A stretch of DNA of 64,000 nt from Balaenoptera acutorostrata (taxonomy: Eukaryota > Chordata > Mammalia > Artiodactyla > Balaenopteridae), in contig NC_080067.1 of assembly GCF_949987535.1 (NCBI RefSeq), positions 48,730,910 through 48,794,909 of the forward strand. The letters run 5' to 3'. Positions within the stretch are counted from its first letter, which is position 1. Every line of letters starts with the position of its first letter. The notes beneath the pieces are model-generated. The model saw nothing but the letters and a program-made list of their open reading frames with translations. It searched no databases and was not told the DNA's origin. Made by a program: the position numbers and the translations under genes. Positions 12,176 through 24,250 of the stretch are shown piece by piece.

Positions 12176-12444
12176 CATATCTGTGGGATCAGTAGAAATA
12201 TGAAGCACTCAATTAAGACAATTCCCAGTTTATTAAAGAATGAGGGAGTGTATTGCTATTTAATATTTATTAGCCTGGAACCGTGGAATGGTGTTTGTTC
12301 TAAGGTTTTGAAATACTTTCCTGTGTCTATAAAAAATGCTAGAGAAAAGTAGCCATCATAATAATAAAATGTGCTTACCTGTATTTATCTCCTCCAATGA
12401 CATTGATTTTGAGGGTGGTCTAAGGAAGTTTAGGTAACTATTAC

Positions 12445-13011
12445 TGATCCCCAAAGGGTCCACGACCCCTCAATGGGTCCTTTGCCTGGAGTTGCAAATG
12501 CCAATCAAATGAAACCAGGTTCAGTACAGCAGAGCAGAAACTTTACTCATTGATCAAGGCATGGAGAAGGGAGAACTTGTGCTCTAAAAACACATTCTCC
12601 CCGAGGGGTAGGGAATAAGGGAATTTTAAGAGATAAGAGGCAGACATGTCATCAGGGCTCTAAGAAAAGGGTGGAAATTTCCGGGGGCAGCTGGGCCATG
12701 CACAGCCTTCTACGCTTCTTTGCACTGGGCATAAATTGTGCCTAGCAGAGTACAAATCCCCTCTCCCCCACTGTGGGCAGAGATTTTAACATGGTAATGA
12801 AGCAAAGATAACTTTTGGACACCTCCAAGTCTCATCTGCACAGGCTTCTTCCTGTGGTAAAGTCAGAGCCGGTTCAGGGTGGCTGACCACTGCATATCTT
12901 TTAAATCACTGCTGCAAAACATCTCTGTCACATACCAGGTGCTTTTGAAACAAACACAGATATAAAGCAAGGAAAGGATCCTTTAGCTATCAGGGACTGG
13001 TATGGGGGACA
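12445..13011 (-). mobile_element. Solo LTR-like element, minus strand
   Basis: The segment is about 567 bases, starts TGATCCCC and ends GGGGGACA, so it has short inverted TG...CA ends. It is GC-richer than its flanks. On the minus strand a degenerate poly(A) signal (GAGTAAAG) precedes a CT-rich R/U5-like end with GACCCATTGAGGGGTCGTGG near the terminus. This is the architecture of a class I-type retroviral LTR. No target duplication was found and no internal viral sequence is present. It is unlike the LTR at 9897-10935, so probably a different family. Confidence 0.55.
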
Positions 13012-13119
13012 AAATCACTACATATTCAGAGTTTAATAAGTGATTTAAACACTTTGTTAAATGTTAAATTAAGTATATTTTATAACATACTTACATTCTA
13101 CTTAGAACTTGCAGTATAC

Positions 13120-13147
13120 ACTGACACACACACACATACACACACAA
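13120..13147 (+). repeat. (CA)n microsatellite
   Basis: CA dinucleotides with single interruptions. A second CA/TA-rich stretch follows at about 13430-13496 and a short (TG)n at about 13734-13748. All are ordinary mammalian simple repeats. Confidence 0.85.
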
Positions 13148-14210
13148 ATATGTACATAAAATCATCATTCATTTTTTCCGTCACACGTACTAAGGAAAGG
13201 AAACATTTCCAAAATTCCCACCTGTTCTGCATGTGATTGTACCTAATTATGCTCTGATGACATGGCTTTAAACTTATATTCCTGTGAGATGGTAGGTTTA
13301 GAGGCTTGGCTGAACTAAAAATTATTAACATGTGTGGGCATTTTACAAATTTCCCATGAAAGCATCATGATAGACATGAATTCATTAAAGCAAAATCCTG
13401 TATAGATTTTTAGACGGTGTCCATTTCTACACACACACAAACACCACATACACAAACATATATTTATATATACAAATATGCACATATATGTGTACTTAGC
13501 ATAGTTTTGAACTCCTAAATAATATAATCACTCTAACAGTTTTTTTACTGTTTTATATTATTATCTGTGAACTCTATAGCAAGGAGTGTCTGAAAAGACA
13601 TAATCTAGACTAAATATAAATCTAGACAAGCTATTATCTAATATAGCAAGTTCTTAATTCCATAGAAAATGACTATATAGTCCTTGACTGTAATATAACA
13701 ATTAAAACAAATACAGGCTACTGGGCTCACGTTTGTGTGTGTGTGTGAAAGAGTATTTAAGAGTTATAAATTTCAGCCTAACATTCCTAGATTAAATTCC
13801 CCCTACCCATTTTTATGAACATTTCTTAAGTCTTCATTATATTTCTAATAAAAGAAGGATAATCATAATTTGTAAAAAGCTTTTCTTTACAGGAAAAAGG
13901 CATGGAAGTATAAAGAAAGTAATGTGTGGTTCATAAAGTACACCAGTACCACAGATGCACTTGCTACTAAAGAAGTCACAACCAATCACCAAATAAATAC
14001 ACTTACTTATATACATAAGTAAATTTAGAGCTGGGCCATTTATTGTTCCTCAGATGGTCCCAGTGGGCTTACACTTTCAACAGTGGTTCTTAATGTGTTT
14101 CTCCCAAGAAAATCTGATTGCAATGTCTGCCCTCACCCCTTATTTCTCTAGATACAATTATAATTTAATTTTCCATTAAGGAGGAATGGAACAATTGATA
14201 TCTGTGATTT

Positions 14211-14560
14211 TTTTTCTAAAAGACTTTATTGAGGTATAATTTATGTGAATAAGAGACATTCATTTATATTTTTGAGGAGATTTAGCATATTTATTCATTC
14301 TTATAAACATAGCCCCAGTTAGGTATAGAATATTTCCATTTCCTTTAAAACTTCTTCCAGGACCTCATGGCTGGCATCCCTCTTACTCTGTCCCCCAGGC
14401 TATCATTTATTTTATTTCTATCACTATAGATTATTTTTTCCTTTTCTGGAACATTTTATCAATGAAATTTAAAAATATGTCTGGCCTCTTTGACTCAGGA
14501 TAATGCTTTGGGATAAATTCATGTCACTGCATGTATCAGTAGTTTTTCTTGTTTATTTTT
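14211..14560 (-). repeat. Old L1M 3'UTR fragment, minus strand
   Basis: Starts T-rich, then 'ctttattgaggtataattta' at about 14224, the reverse-complemented 3' end of old L1M subfamilies, then 3'UTR blocks ending in 'ctcaggataatgctttgggat' and 'catgtatcagtag'. It carries no intact coding. Its divergence suggests it predates the CHR SINEs. Confidence 0.75.
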
Positions 14561-16384
14561 GCAATTGTGTGTGTGTGTATGTGTTGGGCAGTAGCAAAGT
14601 ATGGGGAATTTACTCTTCTAGACAGCAGGCTCAAACCTCTGCATTGGATTCTTGTTGAAATATTTTCTGAGAAACTGCTTGTCTCCCAATCTGTAATATG
14701 CAACATGGAGTTCTGCCTATTTATTAATCCATTGCATCCACCTGTCAAACCCTTGCTCCCTATGGACACTTTCCACAGATAAGATATTCTCAGTATGGTG
14801 ACATTATAGAATCTTAAGTATTGCACAATATAATGGTTTTAACCAGAGATTACATAGAAAATTTTTACAATAATTTTCTCCAAATTACTAACATTTTAAA
14901 CAAACAAAAACTAGTAAGAAAATTTGAGTTACATGTCAAATATAACTGTAGAATATCAGGCTTACAAGGTGATATTTTGAAAAAATATGTCAAATGTCAA
15001 CAATAGGGATGCATGTCTTAATTATTTCCTGAAATTGAAAAAGCCTTCAGAGCCTCCTTCTCAGTGTGAACCATTCTCCGCAACTGCATGCTTGATCTGC
15101 ATATGTTTCTTTAGTTTAAGTATGTTCATGTTTTGCTCTTGATTTTGTTTGGTGTTATAAAAATGGACCTCTAAAATTTTGTAAAGTTTTGCTAAGTATA
15201 TGGAGAATGAAGTGAAGAATCAGAAAATTATTTCAATGTAAGGAAAGATGTAACTGCAAATAGGTGTCCAGGAAATAATTTTTTAAGCGTTTTACTTGTC
15301 ATTGCTATATGCAGTGTTTAACACTTTGGGGGGCACTTTAATATCTAGGTAAATATAACGGACAGTAAGTAATCTTTGACCGGTGCTTCTAACAAGGCAT
15401 ATTTCTGCCTGAATGTGATAGCTTTATATACAGTAAACAGTCATGATATTCTAATATTTTTCAGAAGCATCAATCTAATAACTGTTGTTTTATTATTTCC
15501 AATAGGTTGTATAATCATCAAAAGGTAACATAAGATAAATAGTAGATAAAATATTAAATTTAAAAAATTAACCAAGAAAGATAACATTCAAGTAATAAGA
15601 GTTCTGGAAGAAGAAAAGAGAAAATGGAGAAGGGAGAATATGTCAAAAGGATCTTCATATAGTTGTGAATTTGAGAGAAGCACAGCTGATGAAGGTGACT
15701 TCTTTATCTTCATCCCCAAATGTTGTCCTTTTTTTCCTTTTTTGGTTATCTCAGTGAATAACCATATTCATTTTATTCCTCTCTAAATTATCCAGTTCTC
15801 TGTATCCACATAAAAACCAACTCAATTCAAACTATCATTCTGCACCCAAATCATGACTTATTCTCCTAAGTTTTACAACACATTTACCCCCTCCAATTAT
15901 TTCTCCATTAACACTCTTCTTATTCTAAATTGCAAATATTAGTTCATAATACTTCACTAGATCTCCGTGCCCTTAACGCACAGCTTTAGTTTCCTAGAAC
16001 ACTTTGTAAGAATACTTTTTATGTGATAATCTCTGATTAAGTGGCAAGAATTCCTGTGTAGTATTTTTCATCCTTCTCAAAGCCTTTTACATTCCAGATC
16101 AATATGGTAACTTTCAAATATCTAAATGTTCCATGGTTCACGTTATCTCTTTCCTCCAATTGTTAGTGTTCAGACCAGAGAAATGATATGTCTTTTCTCA
16201 TCACTCTTATTTAGGCTATTTCCTACTCTTACTAATCTTTCAGTTAGTAGTAATCCTCCGAAAATTCTTCAAGATAGTCATACTCTGGGCTTTGGGTATA
16301 TCCTTTACCTGTCGAAGAAAGTTTGATAATATGCTGTTATAATTGAAATTTACCACAGTGTTGGTTCCACTAAATTTTGAGTCA
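14561..16384. other. Unique AT-rich DNA
   Basis: Short TG repeat near 14568-14583, otherwise no recognised element. The open frame at 14549-14782 runs out of the old L1 fragment and has no motif. Confidence 0.5.
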
Positions 16385-16495
16385 TTTGAAGGTAGATACT
16401 GTGTTATTTCATCTCAGATTAATAGCAGGTAAAGACACTTGGCATAAAGTAGGTGTGAAATAAATATGTGTTGAGTGAATATGCAGATAAAAAAT
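16385..16495 (+). repeat. L2-like LINE 3' end, plus strand
   Basis: The blocks 'ggtagatactgtgttatttc', 'cttggcataaagtaggtgtg' and 'aaataaatatgtgttgagtg' follow the order of the L2 3' terminus (compare 'ctggcacatagtaggtgctcaataaatatttgttgaat'-type ends). L2 is an ancient mammalian LINE. Upstream sequence may belong to it but is too diverged to say. Confidence 0.6.
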
Positions 16496-18984
16496 GGGCA
16501 AGTTCTTCATATTTTCCTTTTTTTGTAGAAAATATATGCTATACAAGAAGTTCCGCAATGCTGCTCAGATTAATCCTACCAAGGAAAGAAAAGAAAACAA
16601 TTTCTTAAGCATGATCAGATGAGCTTTGCATTTAGAAGGTTTCAAAGGATTTTTTTGTTGTTATTTTTCCCCTCTGGTATCTGTTGTAATACCAGTTGAA
16701 AATGTTCAAATGATTCTGTAAATGAATATGAAATTTTCAATTATGGTTGGATATAACACATTTCATGTTTTCAAGGCATTATAGCCAGACAATAATTACT
16801 AACAGTACTAGTCTTACATAGACATTGACATCTTGCTGTGGATTACTCATTTCACTAAATGACACAGTGTTCCCACTGTCAGCTCACAGTGTTTACACAA
16901 CAGATGTATCACAACAACTTAAAATGATCTTACCTAGCAAGAGGACTTATATTGGAAATTATATATCAGTTCTGGAGATCATTTCTAACTTTGCTAATTT
17001 AATCAGGCAAATAAAATATTCAGAATTGAATAAAACATCAGAAAAAATCAACTCTGAATTTCAACCTTGAGATTTTTCCTTTATATTTGTAAATACTGTA
17101 TATATACATTGGATTCCTAGCAAGGACCCAGAGAACTTCATCAATTTCAACTCCAGGGCAGAAGAACTGAATCAATTTGCAAGTATATTCCCTCTGCCTT
17201 TTCCTGGACTTCCCACAATCCTATATATGAAATCAAAGTACTTCTGTCCTATTTTGTGCCTAGGAGTAAAGAGATGGTATCTTATCATCCCTTCTATACT
17301 TCTAGCACTTTGTTTTCCAGTAAATATTTAGTGACCTACTATTAACAGACTAAAAGATTTTCCCATTATACAAGTTTTTTCTTCCCCTTTCCTTTTCCTG
17401 AATATTTTTCTTTGCATTTGTAGATCTGTTGTACATTTAGAAAAGAAATATAAATGAACATTTAGAAAAGAAATATAAATGAACAATAAATCCCATCATT
17501 ACTGAAGAATATAACTGAATTCAAAGATATCTAGAGTTCTTAGATTTTTCTTCTTTATCTTTGTCTGGGTAATTTTTCTATTATATCAGTACTTATTTAC
17601 CACATAAACTAATTTAAGCATAGCTTGGAAATAATGATTGCACAGAATAATAACTATGTCCATGCTGCTAACTCTCAAAATTTCTCTAGGTTCTTGACAG
17701 CATCTTAGACCTTCAGGATTTTCATTTTATATCCAGTTTTTATGCCAGCTTTTTATGCAATTAACATATATTTTTGCTCCCAAGGCTCCAACAATATGCA
17801 GTTGCAATTAAATATGTATATGTCAGATGGTTTTCAGAATCCCAGAAGTAAAAATATATAAACACTTCCTGTGTTTGGCAGTTTTTAGAAGGCAACTATT
17901 TATTCAAAAGTTTGACATGAATAGAACCCAATGTTTAGCATATTTCCCAAACACATAACTTCGAAAACAAAGCAAAGGAAGACACATCCTATTAAATTGT
18001 GTCAACAAAAATTTATGAGATGAAGATAATTACTGGCTGTCTGTACTTGTCTTTGGTTTAAATATTTGAGAGCTAAAATTATAATCTTATTTTAAATTAT
18101 CGGCTTAACTATTTTATACATTAAAGACTTTTCGAGTATTTAAATTTAAATCCTCACATCAAGCCCCAAGTGATAAATACCCCTGTATAATAGTGGTAAC
18201 ATTAATTTATTTACAAAATCTTATTGCCTCATACACTTTGGAGATCAGTAATGTGTTGAAATGTGTTTTTATATATGTATATTATTTCTAAGTCTACCAC
18301 CCTCCATATTATGCTAACTTAAATTTCAGAATGGTCTTTCAGTGTTTCATAATATCCCAGTTTAGTCTCCCTGTGTATTCTTGTTTTTACAAAAGTTTAA
18401 ATTTCCTCTTCCCCTCCACCCCCCCATCAATGACATCACAGTACCCTAGTATTGCAGATTCACAATCTGTAAATGTGAAAACAATCTAGTCTGACCACTC
18501 ATAATAGACATAGTTTTTTTTTTTTTTTACTTTTTTACCCCACCTCATAACATCGTTTCACTTCTATCCTACTGTAATGTTGCCTGAAGTTTTGATGTAT
18601 CTTGATACTACCCTCAACTATATAGATGGACTTTGATTGACCAAGAAAATCACTGTAACCCCTTCATCCTTATAGGAAATTCAGCTGAATTGGTTCAGAG
18701 TAAAGCCCAGGATATATTTTCAGTGTTGGGGAAGAAAAGCTCTTCCTTTTGAAAGTAAGGATATTTGATATGATGTCTGCAAGCACTTCTGTCATTTCTG
18801 GAAAGTTCTCCTCAGGCCAGATCCACACATGGAGAAGGGCAGATCCAGGAGGAGTATTCTAGAGAATCAGAATTCTTTATAATACATTAGGTCAAATCAT
18901 ATTTGAATTTGGTTCTCCTCCTGAAATTTACTCTTACTTAGGCTAATAAATTATGGTTTTAAATTTTATTCTGAAATTTAGATT
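16496..18984. other. Mostly unique AT-rich DNA
   Basis: No gene seen. It includes a perfect 25-bp tandem duplication (17433-17482) and a T-rich run at about 18517-18530. A possible second L2 3' relic near 17270-17340 is too weak to call. Confidence 0.5.
17433..17482 (+). repeat. Perfect 25-bp tandem duplication
   Basis: The unit beginning ACATTTAGAAAAGAAATATA (25 bases) occurs at 17433-17457 and again without change at 17458-17482. It is a small, recent-looking local duplication. Confidence 0.95.
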
Positions 18985-19236
18985 ATATGTTAAAGGAACT
19001 GGAATAGTCAAAATGACTCAAAACAAAGAGACAAACAAATAAAAACAAATTTGGAAGATTCATAATATCTGATTCAAGATTTATTATAAAACTATAGTAA
19101 TCAAGACAGTGTGGTATGGATGAAAGTATAGATTCGTAAACCAATGGAACAAAATAGAGTCCAGAATTAAATCCAAACAAATATAATTAGTGGATCTTTG
19201 ATGAAGTTGCAAAGAAAATTAAAAGGAAGGATAATC
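18985..19236 (+). repeat. Old L1 ORF2 fragment, plus strand
   Basis: Blocks such as 'actatagtaatcaagacagt', 'gtggtatggatgaaagtata' and 'ccaatggaacaaaatagagt' match the ORF2 C-terminal region seen at 63750-63850, in the same order. It is diverged and has no open frame of use. It stops next to the poly(T) side of the following minus L1. Confidence 0.8.
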
Positions 19237-19257
19237 TTTTTGTTTGTTTCCTCTTAG

Positions 19258-20134
19258 TCTTTATTTTTTATTGAGGTATAGTTGATGCACAATATTATAT
19301 AGGTTTCAGGTATACAACATAGTGATTCCCAATTTTTAAAGGTTATACTCCATTTATAGTTATTATAAAATATTAGGTATATTCCCTGTGTTGTGAAATA
19401 TATCCTTGTAGTTTATTTATTGTATATTTAGTAGTTTGTACCTCTTAATACCTTCCCCCTTCCCTCTCCCCACTGGTAACCACTAGTTTGTTCTCTATAT
19501 CTGTGAGTCTGTTTCTTTTTTGTTATATTCACTAGTTTATTTTTTTTAGATTTCACAAATAAGTGATATCATACAGTATGTGTCTTCCTCTGTCTGACTT
19601 ACTTTACTTAGCATAATGCCCTCCAAGTCCACCCATGTTGTGGCAAATGGTAAAATTTCATTCTTTTATATATGGCTGAGTAGAATTCCACTGTGTGTGT
19701 GTGTGTGTGTGTGTGTGTACCACATCTTTATCCATTCATTTGTCAGTGGACACTTAGGTTGCTTCCATATCTTGGCAAATGTAAATAATGCTGCTGTGGA
19801 TATTGAGGTACATGTATCTTTTTGAATTAGTGTTTTTCTTTTTTTTTTTTTTTCAGCTATAGACCCAGGAGTACAATTGCTGCGTCATATAGTAGTTCTG
19901 TTTGTAGTATTTGAGAAGCCTCCATACTGTTCTCCACAGTCGCTGCACCAATTTACATTCCCACCAACAGTGTATGAGGGTTCCCTTTACTCCACATCTT
20001 CACCAACATTTGTTATTTGTGTTCTTTGATGATAGTCATTCTGATGGTTGTGATGTGCATTTTTCTGATGATGAACAATGTTAAGCATCTTTTCATGTGC
20101 CTGTTGGCCATCTGTATGTCTTCTTTGGAAAAAA
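19258..20134 (-). mobile_element. Older L1 3' end, minus strand
   Basis: The tail side at 19258 is followed by the complement of an L1 3' end ('tttattgaggtatagttgat'), then the 3'UTR, then the end of ORF2 (CCACATCTTTATCCATTCAT and similar). It breaks at about 20134. Its 3'UTR differs from the younger copies in this window. A pure (TG)n run (19692-19718) has expanded at the place where other copies read 'ttgtatatatgt'. It is truncated at 5' and non-coding. Confidence 0.88.
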
Positions 20135-22880
20135 TCCTAGAGGAGAGAACTAATAGGACCAGATCTGCTTAATTATCTATGGCCTGGATTACTGCGAGGA
20201 CAGACTTGGTTTATAAAATACCCATCACATTGTCTTCTCATAATACATTGCAACATTTCTCTTTTAATGGAGCTGGGGCCAAGGAACAAGTACTCCATTT
20301 ATTCCAGCTGTGGTGCTTAGAAGCCTTTGTAATTCGAGGTCCAGACAAAGGGTGACTGACTATAGACATGCATTTGTAATGAAGCTGGAATGTGGCAGAT
20401 CGTACAAGGTTGACCCATATATTTTGATAAATCATTTTCTGATGGGTTGTAATTAAACAAAACTAAAAGAGGTCAGTTCCTGTTAAAATGACTTACAACA
20501 TCAGATTATAGTTTTTTTAATAACTGACTAAGAGGATTAGGTTTTGAAATGTGTTTAGTGATTTTGGAGTTGCCTTTTTTGCATAGTAGATTAGAAAATC
20601 TTTTTGGTATTTACATTATTTTGTAAATTATGAAGCATGAATGGTAAGATTCATCATGAGATATAAAATCATGGAACATGGTTAAGTTTGCACTTTATAA
20701 TTAAGTATTTCCACAGCTAGGTGTACATTATTTGTCCCGTTATGTAACATTTACATTGGAAGTTAGTAAACTTTTTAAATAAAAATATAAAAGTAATGCA
20801 TTGCTTAGACTCATGGTACTTATGATATCATGTGGTTTAGCTATGATTTTTTTAAAAAGTAACATAGGCAGTGTAGATTTTTGTCTATACATACACAATG
20901 TTCTTAAATTCAGTGTTGATTTGGGTTGAGGTATAGTTTTTATACTTTATTCATTTTATTCTTGAGAATCTATTCATATCAGCTAAAATGGAAAAATGCA
21001 GCAATTTTATATTTGACAAGTGTGTGTCATCTCATTTTAATGTAGGATAAGTAGCATGATTCACAATTATCTTTTTTTTTTCATTAAGTATTGGGCAAAG
21101 TCATACAATAAAATCTATGTTTAATGTGTCCTTGAAGTCTGAGGCTGCTTAAACCTGAAGAAAGAAAGTTAGATTCTTGCAGAATGGAACTGGTTACAAC
21201 ATATGGAAGTCTGTGATCTTCACGTGGGTGCATTCCTCAATATATAATTCAGAATAAAAACAGGATGCTTGAGATCATACTAAATAAGCCCATCTGTTCT
21301 TTAAATTATTGTCATGTTCTTTTTGAAAAATAATATCTGTAACCTCAGATAAATAGAGGTTGATTTAAGCTGTATCTTCTTTTATATCCATGTTACCAAG
21401 TAGTTTACAACAGTGAGAGCAAGTTTCACTACTTACGTAGAAATTATTACACAAGGGTAAATTATTATTATTGTTATTTTAGCAGGAAGGCATAGAATCT
21501 TTCATACAAGTGTTCTTGTAAATTTAGAGAACTTCCACTTTCCATTGCACAAACGACATGTTTGAAAACAAATGAAATTACTTCATGTCAGATGAGCTAA
21601 TTCTCCTGTCACATTAGGAAACAGAATCCACCTTTTTTTTAGGAGGACACAAGTGGTTTTCTTGACCTGGAGTGCTACTCTAACAGTGTTGGACACTCCC
21701 ATTCCTATCAAGAATGAAGTGCCTGTAAAATTCTAACCAGCTACATATCATAAACATCACTTGTTTTAACACTGAAAAATTATTGTAGTTAATGAGCTCT
21801 GTAGTACATATTAAATAGTGATAGTTAAAATATGTCCTATAGTTACCTTTAGCATGTGCTCTTCTGTTTAATGCCATTTGGATGCTAACAAACCCTGGGG
21901 TATGTTTTCCTGAATTGTATATAATAAAAGTTAGCTAATTAGCGCTTAGTATATAGATTAAAATTTACCCAATAATTTATTCTTGAGCTGTATGATGGTA
22001 TTACTTTAATTCCTGGATTAGATTAGGGAAGTGAGAACAAAGATTTTGGAATGATATCTTGGAATAGGTAAAGAACACCAGAACCTATGTGTCTCCGGAC
22101 ATTCTTCTTTACCACTCTGGTTACATTTTATCAATGGAATTCAATTGCTTCCTCTTAATTATTTGAGAAGGACTTGTTTATACACTCTTGAAAAATTCCT
22201 CCATAAAAAATAAACATTTACAGATAATCAGTCACTTTTTTTAGGTACAACTCTAGTTACAGTTCCCTGATGCATCTTAACTATGAGTAATGATGTCATG
22301 GATAATCAAAAGTTAAGGGTTAAACCTAGTTTATTTTTAACCCTCAAATAGGACAAACTATTTTTCCAGAATTTTCATTATTCAACCATTTTATACATGT
22401 ATATATACATGAATATTTTTGTTGTTCAAGATTTTACTTAAACTCATTAGTCATTTACTTGTCAACTACATCAAAATTGTCAAATAAACCTCCGTATTAC
22501 TTTTCCTACTGTCATATATCTTTTCCACTTCCAGTTCAAATGTAAATCTAGTCCATGATTTTTTTTTTTAAAGAAAAGTTCAATTTATTTGCATTTCTAT
22601 TTGACCAAGTTTTAAAAATAGACTTTCTAAGTCAACGACAGGTAACAGTCTAGATAGGGAACTCATATTTTTTTATATACAGAGAATTATTGGACAAGAT
22701 AGTCCGTGATATTTTAAAGAATATTAATCTGAAATGACTGTCATTCCTCACTTTCTTAGTCAAAATAGGTGAAATTTTAAGGATCTTTCTATTCTGGCTA
22801 TGATTAATTAACTATAGTGAAAATATAGTCTGGGTGTAATCCAGTATGAAACCAGACAAAATATATAAGACAAGAGATTT
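20135..22880. other. Repeat-free unique DNA
   Basis: About 2.7 kb with no recognised repeat, unusual for this window. Homeodomain-like AT cores (TAATTA, TTGTAATTAAAC) occur near 20170 and 20448. The short open frames (20238-20435 minus, 21680-21877 minus) show no motif. Confidence 0.5.
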
Positions 22881-23399
22881 AGACATTAGAAAAGAAGTAA
22901 AACTAAATAGTTTGTTTGGCTCTTTGTCCTTTGAGTCAGGACAAAAGCAATGTTGGCCCACATTTACCTGTGCCGTCTTCCTGTGGTCAGATTTTGGACT
23001 GTGACCTAGCGATTTGAAGTCCAAACAGAGAACAGTGGCCTTAATGAACTGAGGAGGCAGAGACTGATCAGAAATTGGGGCTACCAATACAATTAGAATT
23101 GGAGCAGCAGGGCACCAGAAGAATAAGGGGCTGGGACAGAAGTCTGCATGTTAGTTTCTTGCAGGTCCTTGCCAAGCATTTGGTTGCTTCTTGCATGAAC
23201 CCTATCAAAAGTGGGTCCTGTTAAAATGAGAGTTAAACAGAGAGAGATATCAGAGATCACACAGTTCTCAGAGATGGTGAAGGTCAGCCTAGTCAGTGAG
23301 AGAGGACACCTCACTAAGCATTTCGGATGTTGGTGTTCAGCTGAGACTCCAGAAAACCATTATTTAGAAATAAAGATCACATCATAAAGTAAAGACCAT

Positions 23400-24250
23400 G
23401 CTGTTGAACTAAGGAATTTTAACTTTCTTCCAGGAAAAAAAAAAAAAAAAAAGATCAATACCCTTTTCAGGAAAATCATAGAACACAGACTCCTTACAAT
23501 CTATCATATATAATGCTCATCATAAAATCTAAAATTACTGGACTCATGGCAAAAACAGAAAACTTAAAATAATCCAGAGTTCAAATTAGCAACTGAAGAT
23601 TTTAGAGCAGCTATTATATATAATAATCTTCTCTCTCTCTCCCTCTGTGTGTGTGTCTCCCCCTCCCTCTATCTCTGTCTCTTTCTGTACCTCTATTTTT
23701 ATTTATATGTTTAACTCTTTATGCTTAAATATTAAAGGCAAAGAGACCATAATGAGCAAACAGATTAGGATTATCAACAGAGATGAAGAACCTAGAAAAG
23801 AACCAATTACAATGAAAATTCTGGAACTAAAAAGTACAATATCTGAAATAAATGGCAACAACAGTAACAGCAACCGCAGCAGCAGCAGCAACACTGAATT
23901 TGCTTAACAGGTGATTGCAGAGCTCTCAGAAAGGGTTATTCAATTTAAAGGGTTATTCAAAATTTTAAATAATGAACAACAACTATTCAGTCTGAAAAAG
24001 AAAAAAAAGACTGAAAAAAAATTGAATCAAATTTGGTGACCTGTAGAACTATATTAAATATTCTAACATACATGCAATTAGAGACTCAGAAGAGGTAAAT
24101 GGTGCAGAAAATTTTGGGGAAAATAAAAAGTAATGTCCACAAGTTCCCAAATTTTGAGAAAGACATCAACTAGAGGAAGTTATGGGGACCTCACACAAGA
24201 TAAAGACAAAGAAAATCAGACCTATAAAAATCACAATTAAACTGAAAAAA
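23400..24250 (+). repeat. HAL1 (half-L1) like ancient LINE, plus strand
   Basis: HAL1 elements carry an L1-type ORF1 and no ORF2. Here the ordered blocks 'ttactggactcatggcaaaa', 'attttagagcagctattata', 'caattacaatgaaaattctg', 'aaaagtacaatatctgaaat', 'cttaacag' and 'aaagacatcaac' match a HAL1-type ORF1 region. The frame at 23647-23907 contains a coiled-coil-like stretch (MKILELKSTISEINGN) with an AGC-derived Ser/Asn run. A CT/TG simple repeat (23630-23690) interrupts it. The 5' part may reach back to about 22880. It is diverged and non-functional. Confidence 0.6.
23630..23690 (+). repeat. (CT)n/(TG)n compound simple repeat
   Basis: Alternating CT-rich and TG-rich blocks lie inside the HAL1-like sequence, which continues on both sides. 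Confidence 0.85.

Noticed and set aside
17270..17340. Additional L2 3' end
   Set aside because: Only one short 'agtaaatatttagtgac' block fits; order with other blocks is lacking.
23630..23907. Short Ser/Asn-rich protein gene (86 aa)
   Set aside because: The frame combines a CT/TG simple repeat, HAL1-like sequence and an AGC run; no start context or conservation can be shown.
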